The translations under genes and the position numbers were made by a program. A DNA stretch of 64,000 nt from JACKJP01 sp050249695. Its GTDB lineage: Bacteria; Pseudomonadota; Alphaproteobacteria; Rhizobiales; Tepidamorphaceae. Below, in pieces: positions 17,138 through 25,469 of the stretch (the stretch's first letter is position 1; each line of letters opens with the position of its first letter). The notes below the pieces were generated by a model. It ran no database searches. It was not told the DNA's origin and saw only the letters and a list, made by a program, of their open reading frames with translations. The DNA lies in contig JBFWQA010000001.1 in assembly GCA_050249695.1 (NCBI GenBank), positions 1 to 64,000 of the forward strand, written 5' to 3'.

Positions 17138-18759
17138 CCATGTGGGTGCCTGCACCGGACGCCGGGCGCTCGAAAGCCTGGCATGCCGACGGTAGCTGGG
17201 GTGAAGATACGATCGCCGATTGCGTCGCGCTGTCCGTTTCCGCCTATCCGGACAAACGGGCGGTCGTCGACAATCGCGGCACGAGCGTGACTTATCGCGA
17301 ATTGGACGAACGAGCCTCCCGGGTTGCCGGGTGGCTCTCCGCGCGCGGCGTCGGCAAGGGCGATATCGTCACGGTCTGTCTGCCCAACTGGGTCGATACG
17401 ATCACGATCTTCTTCGGCATCCTGAAGCTTGGCGCAATCATCAATCCGGTACCGGTCACATATGGCGAGTCCGATCTCGCCTTCGTCGTAGAGAAATGCC
17501 ACAGCAAGGCGCTGATCGTTACCGACAGGTTCCGGAGCGCCAACTATCTCGAATATGTCGGTCGCATTCTCCCCAAACTCGGTCATACGCCGGCCGTGAT
17601 GGTCTACGCGCCAGGAAAGCATGATGTCGGCGCCGGCTGGGACGAGGTGATGAAGACTCAGCCGCTGACCGCGTCGAAGCGGGCCTGCGGCGCGGATGAG
17701 CCGGCAGCGGTCCTGTTCACCTCTGGCACGGAATCCAAGCCGAAGGGCGCGGTTCATACCCACAACACCATTTTGTTCGGCGAGCGCGCCATGGCGTCCG
17801 TCCTCGGCGCGACCGCCGACGACACCGCCTTCATGGCCTCGCCCGTATCCCACGCCACAGGCTTCCTGCACGGATTCGCGATGACGCTGATGCTGGGGGG
17901 CACGCTCTCCTTGCTCGACGTCTTCAAGCCCGAGGATGCGATCGCCGAGCTGCGCAGGCACAAGGCGATGTGGACGATGGGCGCAACGCCCTTCCTCGCC
18001 GATATTTCGCGCGCGCTGGCGGCGGAGGGAGGCAAGCTCCCCGACCTTCAGTATTTCCTGTGCGGCGGCGCGCCGGTGCCTGAGGAAGTCGTCAAGCGGG
18101 CAGCGGATTCCGATATCCGCGTCCTCAGCGTCTACGGCTCCACCGAAAGCCCGCCGCATACGGTGGTGCGGCCGCAGGATCCGCTCAGCAATGCGTGGAC
18201 GAGTGACGGCCGCGCGGTGCCGGGCGTCGAGATCCGTATCGTCGGCCAGGACGGCGAGGAGATTGCCGGCTATGAAAAGGACGGCGAGGAATGGTCGCGC
18301 GGTCCCAACACTTTCGTCGGCTATCTCGACGAGCCGGAACTGACCGCCAAGGCGCTCGATGCCGATGGCTGGGTCCATTCCGGCGATCTTGCACGCTGGC
18401 GCGAGGACGGTTCCATTCGCATTGTCGGCCGCATCAAGGAACTGATCATCCGCGGCGGCCAGAACATCTCCGTACGCGAGGTTGAGGAATATCTGCTGCG
18501 CATTCCGGGCGTTCGTCAGGTCGCCGTGGTCGGTATTCCGCATGACCGCCTCGGCGAAACCGGCTGCGCCATCTTCGTCACCGACGGCGTTCCGATCACG
18601 CTTGAAGACGTGCAGAAGCACCTGATCGACGCCGGCGTGGCGCGGTTCAAGATGCCCGAACAGGTCGCCGTCTGGTCGGAGCTCCCGATGACGCCGAGCG
18701 GCAAGATTCAGAAATACCTTATCAGACAGAAAATCCTTCAGAACGGTTCGCCGGAGTAG
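17134..18759 (+). CDS. aliA: AMP-forming acyl-CoA ligase, AliA/BadA-like (cyclohexanecarboxylate-CoA ligase candidate)
   Basis: This 541-residue ANL-superfamily enzyme activates a carboxylate through an acyl-adenylate. The P-loop LFTSGTESKPKG is near residue 195, the hinge GRIKELIIRGGQN near 430, and the catalytic lysine TPSGK near 523. Its start codon overlaps the preceding SDR stop (ATGA). The assignment to cyclohexanecarboxylate rests on gene neighbours that match BadK, BadH and BadI. By itself the sequence supports only a medium or alicyclic acyl-CoA ligase. Confidence 0.8.
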   Translation: MTMWVPAPDAGRSKAWHADGSWGEDTIADCVALSVSAYPDKRAVVDNRGTSVTYRELDERASRVAGWLSARGVGKGDIVTVCLPNWVDTITIFFGILKLGAIINPVPVTYGESDLAFVVEKCHSKALIVTDRFRSANYLEYVGRILPKLGHTPAVMVYAPGKHDVGAGWDEVMKTQPLTASKRACGADEPAAVLFTSGTESKPKGAVHTHNTILFGERAMASVLGATADDTAFMASPVSHATGFLHGFAMTLMLGGTLSLLDVFKPEDAIAELRRHKAMWTMGATPFLADISRALAAEGGKLPDLQYFLCGGAPVPEEVVKRAADSDIRVLSVYGSTESPPHTVVRPQDPLSNAWTSDGRAVPGVEIRIVGQDGEEIAGYEKDGEEWSRGPNTFVGYLDEPELTAKALDADGWVHSGDLARWREDGSIRIVGRIKELIIRGGQNISVREVEEYLLRIPGVRQVAVVGIPHDRLGETGCAIFVTDGVPITLEDVQKHLIDAGVARFKMPEQVAVWSELPMTPSGKIQKYLIRQKILQNGSPE

Positions 18760-18761
18760 AC

Positions 18762-19520
18762 ATGATCTCGTATGAAAAGCACGAGGGCTATGCCCGCATC
18801 GCCATGGCCAGCCCACCGGTCAACGCGATCGGCGAGCAGTTCGTCAACGATTTTCACGCCGCGCTCGACAAGGTCGACGCCGCCGGGCCGATATCGGCGC
18901 TGGTCATTGAGAGCCGCCAGCGCACTTTCTGCGCCGGCGCCGACCTCGCGCTCGTCGCCTCCTATTTCGAAAAGCCCGGCGGGCCGTTGGAAATGCTCGA
19001 CTATGTGCGCAGCCTGCACACGCTGTTCGACCGCATCGAGGCCCTGCCGATGGTCACCATCGCCGCGGTCAACGGCGTGGCGCTCGGAGGCGGTCTTGAA
19101 CTGGCGTTGGCATGCGATCTGCGGGTCATCAAGGAATCGGCCAGTGTCGGACTTCCCGAAGCCAAAGTCGGGATGATACCCGGTGCCGGCGGCACGCAAC
19201 GTCTGACACGGCTGTGCGGCGAGGGCATCGCAAAGCGCATCATTCTGGCCGGCGATCTTGCCAGGGGGCAGCAGGCGGTGGAGTTCGGCATCGCACAATA
19301 CTGGGCCGCCGACGATGAATTCGACGCCCGCGTCACCGCGCTCGCCGAACAAGTTGCCGGCCTTTCCGCCGGCGCGCTGCGGTGGTCGAAATACTGCATC
19401 GCCGGCGCACTCGATCCGGCGGTGGACGGCTTTGCCCGCGAACTCGCGGTGCCCCTCGACATCATGCGCACGCAGGAAGCACGCGAGCGCGTGACGGCAT
19501 TCTTCAATCGCAAATCCTGA
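18762..19520 (+). CDS. badK: Enoyl-CoA hydratase, BadK-like (cyclohex-1-ene-1-carboxyl-CoA hydratase candidate)
   Basis: A 252-residue crotonase with both hydratase glutamates, E113 in GGLELALACD and E133 in LPEAKVG, followed by IPGAGGTQRL. In the cyclohexanecarboxylate route this step hydrates the ring double bond to 2-hydroxycyclohexanecarboxyl-CoA. It begins two bases after the ligase stop and is followed by a BadH-like dehydrogenase, which is the next enzyme in that route. A generic beta-oxidation hydratase cannot be excluded from sequence alone. Confidence 0.8.
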   Translation: MISYEKHEGYARIAMASPPVNAIGEQFVNDFHAALDKVDAAGPISALVIESRQRTFCAGADLALVASYFEKPGGPLEMLDYVRSLHTLFDRIEALPMVTIAAVNGVALGGGLELALACDLRVIKESASVGLPEAKVGMIPGAGGTQRLTRLCGEGIAKRIILAGDLARGQQAVEFGIAQYWAADDEFDARVTALAEQVAGLSAGALRWSKYCIAGALDPAVDGFARELAVPLDIMRTQEARERVTAFFNRKS

Positions 19521-19545
19521 CATTATCGAAAGAGGACAGGTTCAA

Positions 19546-20292
19546 ATGAAACTCAACGGAAAGATCGCCCTCGTCACGGGTGGCGGATCGGGCATCGGCA
19601 AGGCCATTTGCCAAGCCTATGCGGCAGCGGGCGCGATGGTGCTGGTCGCCGATATCAACCCGGAGACGGGCGCCGCGTCGGTGAAAGAGATCGAGGCCGC
19701 GGGCGGCAAAGCCAAATTCCTGAAACTCGATGTGACGAGCCCGGAATCGGTTGCCGAAGCGGCCAAGGCGGTGACCGCCGATCCGGGCCGTCTCGATATT
19801 CTGTGCAACGCTGCCGGCTGGGACATCATCGAGCCCTTCGTCAACAACACGCCGGAATATTGGGACAAGATCGTCCAGATCAATTTCATGGGCCCGGTTC
19901 GCCTGACCCGCGCCATGCTCGACCTCCTGATGGCGAGCGAGCACAACAAGATCGTCAACATTGCTTCCGATGCCGGCCGTGTCGGCTCGATGGGCGAGAC
20001 GGTCTATGCCGGCGCCAAGGGCGGCGTCATCGCTTTCACCAAGTCGCTGGCCCGCGAAATGGCCCGCTACAAGGTGAACGTGAACTGCGTGTGTCCCGGC
20101 CCGACGGATACCCCGCTGTTTGCCACCCAGCCGGAAAAGATGCGTGAAGCGCTTGCTAAGGCGATCCCGCTCCGCCGCGTCGCCAAGCCCTCGGAAATCG
20201 CCGATGCGGCACTGTTCTTTGCTTCTTCCCGCTCGGACTTCTGCACCGGCCAGGTGCTGTCCGTGTCCGGCGGCCTGACGATGGTGGACTGA
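19546..20292 (+). CDS. badH: 2-hydroxycyclohexanecarboxyl-CoA dehydrogenase, BadH-like SDR
   Basis: This 248-residue SDR has the intact triad S141, Y154 and K158, and the cofactor motif TGGGSGIG. Stretches such as NAAGWDIIEPF, ASDAGRVGSMGE, CPGPTDTPLF and GQVLSVSGGLTM closely match what I recall of Rhodopseudomonas palustris BadH. The call is therefore narrower than SDR alone. It would oxidise the ring hydroxyl to 2-ketocyclohexanecarboxyl-CoA, the substrate of the BadI-like hydrolase two genes on. AGAGGA precedes the start. Confidence 0.85.
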   Translation: MKLNGKIALVTGGGSGIGKAICQAYAAAGAMVLVADINPETGAASVKEIEAAGGKAKFLKLDVTSPESVAEAAKAVTADPGRLDILCNAAGWDIIEPFVNNTPEYWDKIVQINFMGPVRLTRAMLDLLMASEHNKIVNIASDAGRVGSMGETVYAGAKGGVIAFTKSLAREMARYKVNVNCVCPGPTDTPLFATQPEKMREALAKAIPLRRVAKPSEIADAALFFASSRSDFCTGQVLSVSGGLTMVD

Positions 20293-20296
20293 CCTT

Positions 20297-21457
20297 ATGG
20301 AAGAGGTCTATTTCAACGACGAGATCGTCGGGGTTCGCGATATGGTCCGGCGCTTCGCGCAGGAAAAGATCGCGCCGCTTGCGGTCGAATGCGACGAGGC
20401 GGAACGTTTCCCTTCGGAACTTGTCGCGCCACTGTTCGAGGCCGGCATCCTGACCATGCCGATGTCTGAAGAATATGGCGGGATCAACGCCAACACGCAG
20501 ACCCTGTCCGTCGTGCTGGAAGAGGTCGGCGCCGCGTTCGCGACGATGGGTCCGGTCCTGCTGTCGACATTCTCGCCGATCAAGATCGTCGCCATGGCCG
20601 GCCAGCCGCATCAGCAGAAGGCAATCTTCAGCCAGATGTCGGCAAAGCCGTCGCTCGGCGCCTTCTGTCTGTCGGAGCCGCATTTCGGCTCCGACGCGCG
20701 CTCGATGAAGACGAGCCTCGTGAAGAAGGGTGATCGCTATATCCTCAACGGCACCAAGCGCTGGATCACCAATGGCGGCGTGGCGGACTGGTACCTGCTG
20801 TTTACCCGCTGCGGCGACGGCAGGGACGATTTCGCGGTCTGCATGATCCCGGCCACGTCCAGGGGCATTTCCTTCGGCAAGAAGGAGAAGAAGATGGGCC
20901 TGCGCGGCGGACCCATGTGCGACGTCATCTTCGAGGACGTCGAGGTGCCCGAGGAGTATCTCGTCGGCAAGCCCGGCGACGGCTGGCATACGCTCGATAG
21001 GGTCGCCAATACGATGCGCTGCTGGGGCGCGGCCTCGATCAGCGTCGGCATCGCCCGTTCCGCTTTCGAGATCGCCGCCCGCTATGCGGCCGAGCGCGAA
21101 GCCTTCGGCAAGCCGATCGGCAAGTTCCAGGGCATCGGCTTCAAGCTCGCCGACATGGCCCGCGATCTGCGTGCAGCGCAGCTGCTGATCCGCGACACGA
21201 ACTATCGGGTCGATCTGGAACTGCCGAGCGTTTCGGCCAACACGATGGCCCAGGTGTCGATGTCGAAATACACCGCGTCCGACACGGCGATGTCGGTCGC
21301 GACCGAAGCAGTGCAGATTCTCGGCGGCTACGGCTACATGCAGGAATATCAGGTGGAGCGCATGATCCGGGACGCCAAGGCGTTCCAGATCCTCGACGGC
21401 TCCAACGAAATCCAGCGTCTGATCCTGTCGCGCGACATTCTGCGCGAATACGCCTGA
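20297..21457 (+). CDS. aliB: Acyl-CoA dehydrogenase, AliB-like (cyclohexanecarboxyl-CoA dehydrogenase candidate)
   Basis: A 386-residue flavoenzyme with standard ACAD features (CLSEPHFGSDA, the REAFGKPIGKFQ helix, ILGGYGYMQEYQVERMIRD). The C-terminal catalytic glutamate of medium-chain enzymes is aspartate here (D367 in ILDGSNEIQR), and there is no helix-G glutamate instead. From memory, Asp as the base is a feature of alicyclic carboxyl-CoA dehydrogenases. It begins five bases after the BadH-like gene. It would desaturate the ring next to the thioester, ahead of BadK. Confidence 0.82.
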   Translation: MEEVYFNDEIVGVRDMVRRFAQEKIAPLAVECDEAERFPSELVAPLFEAGILTMPMSEEYGGINANTQTLSVVLEEVGAAFATMGPVLLSTFSPIKIVAMAGQPHQQKAIFSQMSAKPSLGAFCLSEPHFGSDARSMKTSLVKKGDRYILNGTKRWITNGGVADWYLLFTRCGDGRDDFAVCMIPATSRGISFGKKEKKMGLRGGPMCDVIFEDVEVPEEYLVGKPGDGWHTLDRVANTMRCWGAASISVGIARSAFEIAARYAAEREAFGKPIGKFQGIGFKLADMARDLRAAQLLIRDTNYRVDLELPSVSANTMAQVSMSKYTASDTAMSVATEAVQILGGYGYMQEYQVERMIRDAKAFQILDGSNEIQRLILSRDILREYA

Positions 21458-21535
21458 GCGACGAGCAACGAACGAAAATGGAGCGGCGCCGGAAAGGGAC
21501 GCAGCTCCGCCAACCAGAACCTACCGGAGAACAAG

Positions 21536-22321
21536 ATGGATTATACGGACATCACTTATGAGGTGAGCGAGCAGATCGCCACCATAACAATCAATCGCCC
21601 CGACCGCCTGAACTGTTTCCGCGGCCGCACGATCGAAGAGCTCATCCACGCCTTCAAGCGCGCATGGGCCGATAAGGACGCCGGCGTCGTCATCCTGACC
21701 TCGGCAGGCCAGAAGTCCTTCTGCGTCGGCGGCGACCAGAAGGAGATGCTGGAGAAGGGTTCCTACGGCACCAGCGAGAACGGCCTGTGGGAAATCGACG
21801 CCCTCCACACCGTCATTCGCGACATTCCCAAGCCCGTCATCGCGGCGGTCAACGGCTATGCGATCGGCGGCGGTCACGTCATTCACGTCATCTGCGACAT
21901 CACGGTTGCGGCCGAGCATGCCAAGTTCGGCCAGGCAGGGCCGCGCGTCGGTTCCTTCGACGCCGGCTGGGGCACCGCCTATCTCGCCCGCGTCGTCGGC
22001 GAGAAGCGCGCCCGCGAAATCTGGTTCTTCTGCCAGCAGTATACCGCGCAGCAGGCCCTCGAATGGGGCCTGGTCAACCGCGTGGTGCCCGGCGACCAGC
22101 TGATGCAGGCCGCGCGCGACCTTGCCAAGGAGGCGATCGTTCTCAGCCCGACGGCTCTGAAGTTCCTGAAGCACTCCTTCAACTGCGACAGCGCCCACAT
22201 TTTCGGCCAGGTCAAGATGGCAGCCGATGGCCTTGCGATCTTCGTGAAGTCGGAGGAAGCGCGTGAGGGCAACGCCGCCTTCAACGAGAAGCGCAAGCCG
22301 GACTTCTCAAAGTTCCGCTAG
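21536..22321 (+). CDS. badI: 2-ketocyclohexanecarboxyl-CoA hydrolase, BadI-like
   Basis: This 261-residue MenB-type crotonase should open the ring by water attack, giving pimeloyl-CoA or a substituted pimeloyl-CoA. INRPDRLNCFRG, SFCVGGDQ, IRDIPKPVIAAVNGYAIGGGHV and KRKPDFSKF parallel recalled R. palustris BadI. D142 in VGSFDAGWGTAYLARVVG occupies the MenB/BadI active-site loop. CGGAGA precedes the start. It is the last gene of the operon and is followed by a strong terminator. It is the gene that most clearly marks the operon as a ring-cleavage pathway. Confidence 0.85.
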   Translation: MDYTDITYEVSEQIATITINRPDRLNCFRGRTIEELIHAFKRAWADKDAGVVILTSAGQKSFCVGGDQKEMLEKGSYGTSENGLWEIDALHTVIRDIPKPVIAAVNGYAIGGGHVIHVICDITVAAEHAKFGQAGPRVGSFDAGWGTAYLARVVGEKRAREIWFFCQQYTAQQALEWGLVNRVVPGDQLMQAARDLAKEAIVLSPTALKFLKHSFNCDSAHIFGQVKMAADGLAIFVKSEEAREGNAAFNEKRKPDFSKFR

Positions 22322-22344
22322 GATCAGCGGCAGCAGGAAAGCGG

Positions 22345-22376
22345 AAAGGGCCGGCAAATGCTGGCCCTTTTGCTTT
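22345..22376 (+). terminator. Terminator of the ali/bad-like operon
   Basis: An 11-bp stem with one G-T pair, AAAGGGCCGGC with GCTGGCCCTTT, has an AAAT loop and a T-rich tail. The A-rich left side could also serve the convergent nitroreductase gene. Confidence 0.85.
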
Positions 22377-22395
22377 GCCGCCTGACTTTTACAGG

Positions 22396-23118
22396 CTATT
22401 CGGTGACCAGTGTCATCGCCTGATCGACATCGGCCCGTCCGAGCCGGAACCGGTTCGCCGGATGGTCCTCATCGGCATAGCCGAAGGAGATCCCGCAGAC
22501 GATCACCCGATCCTCGCCGATCCCGAAATAGTCGCGCAGGAAGACCGAATGCCGGGCGAGCGCGGCCTGCGCGATCGTCGCGACGCCATGCGCCTGCGCG
22601 GCGAGCAGGAAATTGGCGACGAAACCGCCACAGTCGAGCACCCCATAGGTGCCGAGCGCTTCCTCGCAGTCGATGATCGCGACATGCGGGGCGCCGAAGA
22701 AGCGGTGGTTCTCCCACATCTGTTTCGTGCGCGCTTCGGTATCGCCACGCTCGATCCCAAGGGCGCCATAGAGCGCAAAGCCGCTTTCGCGCCGGCGCTC
22801 CTGATAGACGCCGCGATATTCGCGCGGATAGGGGATGTCCGTCTCGTCCGACTGGCCGGCCTCCGCTCGTCCATAGAGCGCCGAGCGCAGACGTTCGGTG
22901 CCCGCACCGCTGGTGACGTGCAGATGCCAGGGCTGGGTGTTGCACCATGTCGCGGTGCGCTGCGCCATCGCGACGATGTCCCGGATTATCGCTTCGGGCA
23001 CCTGGTCGGGCTTGTAGGCGCGAACGCTGCGCCGTTCCTCCAGCATTTCCCTGAGAACGCGAACGCGTTCGTCCGTGCCGGTTTTGATCGTTCCTGTCTG
23101 AGGTGCGGCCAGCGTCAT
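22396..23118 (-). CDS. Nitroreductase-family FMN oxidoreductase
   Basis: A 240-residue protein with the FMN-binding start RRSVRAYKP near residue 30 and NTQPWHLHV near residue 60, both typical of nitroreductase-like flavoproteins. Members reduce nitro groups, quinones or activated double bonds with NAD(P)H, so an enone or enoate reductase role is possible here. It lies 12 bases downstream of a CoA-transferase gene and is probably cotranscribed. The physiological substrate cannot be told. Confidence 0.82.
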   Translation of the reverse strand: MTLAAPQTGTIKTGTDERVRVLREMLEERRSVRAYKPDQVPEAIIRDIVAMAQRTATWCNTQPWHLHVTSGAGTERLRSALYGRAEAGQSDETDIPYPREYRGVYQERRRESGFALYGALGIERGDTEARTKQMWENHRFFGAPHVAIIDCEEALGTYGVLDCGGFVANFLLAAQAHGVATIAQAALARHSVFLRDYFGIGEDRVIVCGISFGYADEDHPANRFRLGRADVDQAMTLVTE

Positions 23119-23130
23119 TCGAAATCTCCC

Positions 23131-24402
23131 TCAGGCGGCGTTCGGCCGCGCGCCGAATACACCGGTGGCAGCGAGCTGTTCGATCTTGTCCGGCCCGTAA
23201 CCGAGGACGTTTTTCAGGATTTCGTCCGTGTGCTGGCCCATCATCGGGGCAGCGACCGGGTCCGCCAGCGGTGTGCCGTGAAAGCGGAAAGGCGGCGCGA
23301 TGTTAGGTACCGTCCCGGCCTTCGGATGCGGAATCTGCGAGCAGATCCGACGCTCCTTCATCTCGTCGGAATCGAAGGCTTCCTTGATGGTGTTCATCGC
23401 GCCGGCGGGAACGCCGGATTTGTTGCACCGCCCCAAAATTTCTTCCCTGGTCTCCTTGCCGAAGACATCGTTGATGATGGCGAAAAGCGCTTCGTTGTTC
23501 TTCTTGCGCGAGGCGGCGTTGGCATAGTCGGGGCTCTCGGCCAGTTCCGGCATGCGCAGCACGTCCCTGGCGAAGAGGCGGAATTCCTTTTCCGAAAGGA
23601 CGTTCAGATAGATCGGTCCGTCCTTGGCGTAGAAGATCCCGACCGGATCGGACTGCACCGAACCATTGCCCGTGCGGTACTGCTCCTTGCCGGTCATCAG
23701 GTAATTCATGCCGAACTGTGAATCGAGGAAGACCGCCGTATCGAACAGCGCCACTTCCACATACTGGCCGATGCCGTGGCGTTCCCGCGCCATCAGCGCG
23801 CCGAGAATGGCGTTGCAGGCCATCATCGCGGTCGCCGAATCGATGACCGGCGCACCGGTCCGGCAGGGTTCGCCGTCGCGGAAGCCGTTCAGCGAGAGGA
23901 AGCCCGCTTCCGCCTGCGCGATCTGGTCATAACCGGGACGGTAGGCATAAGGACCCGAACGGCCGAAGGCCGAAACCGCGCAATAGATGATCTGCGGATT
24001 GATCTTCTTCAGCTCTTCGTAGGAAAAGCCGAGCCTGTCCATGACGCCGGCCGAGAAGTTCTCCGCGACGACGTCGCATTCGGCGGCCAGCTCGCGCAAG
24101 ATCTGCTTGCCTTCCTCGGTCGACAGGTCCAGCGTGATGCTCTTCTTGTTGCGGTTGGAGAAGACGTAGAAGGAGCCTTCTCCTTCGATCTCGGCGGGCC
24201 GCACGGCGCGCATGTTGTCGCCGCCGACGGGATGCTCGATCTTGATGATTTCGGCGCCCAGATCGGCAAGGAACATGGTGGCGATCGGCCCTGCCATCAG
24301 CCGCGTCAGATCGAGTACGCGGATACCCTCCAGCGCCAGTGGCGCGCCGGCGGGCCGCTTGACGGGATCAGGCAGCACGGGACGTCCATTGGAAGCGGTC
24401 AT
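23131..24402 (-). CDS. CoA-transferase, family III (CaiB/BaiF)
   Basis: The 423-residue protein starts its domain with IRVLDLTRLMAGPIATMFLADLGAE and has the catalytic aspartate D188 (PVIDSATAMM). It is the third protein of this fold in the window and the only one on the minus strand. It probably exchanges CoA between a pathway acid and a donor such as succinyl-CoA. Its promoter faces the PaaG-like genes, and a FadR-like operator lies 54 bases upstream of the start codon. Confidence 0.88.
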   Translation of the reverse strand: MTASNGRPVLPDPVKRPAGAPLALEGIRVLDLTRLMAGPIATMFLADLGAEIIKIEHPVGGDNMRAVRPAEIEGEGSFYVFSNRNKKSITLDLSTEEGKQILRELAAECDVVAENFSAGVMDRLGFSYEELKKINPQIIYCAVSAFGRSGPYAYRPGYDQIAQAEAGFLSLNGFRDGEPCRTGAPVIDSATAMMACNAILGALMARERHGIGQYVEVALFDTAVFLDSQFGMNYLMTGKEQYRTGNGSVQSDPVGIFYAKDGPIYLNVLSEKEFRLFARDVLRMPELAESPDYANAASRKKNNEALFAIINDVFGKETREEILGRCNKSGVPAGAMNTIKEAFDSDEMKERRICSQIPHPKAGTVPNIAPPFRFHGTPLADPVAAPMMGQHTDEILKNVLGYGPDKIEQLAATGVFGARPNAA

Positions 24403-24455
24403 CGGCGTTTCTCCAGCGATCCGGGTTGCCCTTTTGCGCGGGCAACTGCATTAAG

Positions 24456-24473
24456 TGGATGATTATTCATTTG
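24456..24473 (-). promoter_or_regulatory. FadR-like operator in a divergent promoter
   Basis: On the minus strand the site reads CAAATGAATAATCATCCA. Its core AATGAATAATCAT matches the FadR-type consensus, with mismatches only at the outer bases. It sits between the divergent CoA-transferase and PaaG-like genes and could control both. Confidence 0.55.
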
Positions 24474-24529
24474 GTATCGGGAGCGCTTTGAGCCGTCAAC
24501 CCGAACCGCCTTTCAGGGGAGCTTCGCGC

Positions 24530-25330
24530 ATGAGCGAAAATCCAGTTCTGCTGACCGTCGAAAATGGTGTCGCGACCGTCACATTGAACCGTCCGGATGC
24601 GCTGAATGCGCTGTCCGACGACATGAAGACGCGCCTGATCGAAGTCACCTATGAAGTTGAGAACGACCCGGCGGTGCGCTGCGTGGTGCTGCGCGGCAAC
24701 GGACGCGCCTTCATGGCCGGCGGCGACATCAAGGCCATGCACGAGGCCAACATGAAGGACCGGCAGGGCAAAGTCGCCGCCTTTGAATCCAGGGTGATCC
24801 GGGCCCACCAGATCATCTACCAGTTGCGCCGCATGCCCAAACCCGTCGTTGCCGTCCTGCACGGCCCGGTCGCCGGTTTCGGCCTTGCCCTGACACTGAC
24901 GGCCGATCTCGCGATCGCCCGGTCAGACACGTTTTTCACCATGGCGTACCGCCATATCGGGCTCAGCTCCGACGGCGGCGTCGCATACTTTCTGCCTCGC
25001 GTCGTCGGCGAAAAGAAGGCTCTGGAAATCGCCCTTCTGGGCGAACGCTTCGACGCGAGGGCCGCACTTGAGATGGGGATCGTGAACTGGGTTCATGAAG
25101 AGACTGCCTTCGAGGGGGAAGTTGAGAAACTCGTCATCAAACTGGCGACCGGCCCGACCCGTGCGCTCGGCCGCGTCAAGCAACTGATCCGCCAATCTCA
25201 GGACCTCGGCTGGGATGAGATGTCTCACCGCGAGGCGGAGGGTCTCGCCTATGCGGCCGCGTCCGATGACCATGTGGAGGGCGTCGCCGCCTTCGTGGAG
25301 AAGCGCAAGCCCAACTTCACCGGCAGGTAG
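24530..25330 (+). CDS. PaaG-like enoyl-CoA isomerase (crotonase), first tandem copy
   Basis: A 266-residue crotonase that lacks both hydratase glutamates: the first site reads GFGLALTL and the second MAYRHIGL. It has an aspartate, D148 in SSDGG, where PaaG-type isomerases carry their catalytic acid. It probably moves a double bond (3,4 to 2,3) rather than adding water. The ATG follows GGGGAG; an ATG 25 codons earlier lies in the operator region. A paralogue of the same length follows. Confidence 0.8.
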   Translation: MSENPVLLTVENGVATVTLNRPDALNALSDDMKTRLIEVTYEVENDPAVRCVVLRGNGRAFMAGGDIKAMHEANMKDRQGKVAAFESRVIRAHQIIYQLRRMPKPVVAVLHGPVAGFGLALTLTADLAIARSDTFFTMAYRHIGLSSDGGVAYFLPRVVGEKKALEIALLGERFDARAALEMGIVNWVHEETAFEGEVEKLVIKLATGPTRALGRVKQLIRQSQDLGWDEMSHREAEGLAYAAASDDHVEGVAAFVEKRKPNFTGR

Positions 25331-25469
25331 GCGGCTCGCACCGGGCGCCTCCGGCAATCCGCTTGACGCTGCGCTCATCCATCGGCAGGTAAGGAGGCAA
25401 AATGAGTCATCCTTATCGGCCGAAAGCCCGTTGCGCTTGTCGTCCGAACTTGCTGCACGAGGTCAATTG

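Noticed and set aside
24455..24529. Upstream ATG giving the first PaaG-like protein 25 extra residues
   Set aside because: It overlaps the operator and has no ribosome site. The ATG at 24530 follows GGGGAG and aligns with the start of the tandem paralogue.
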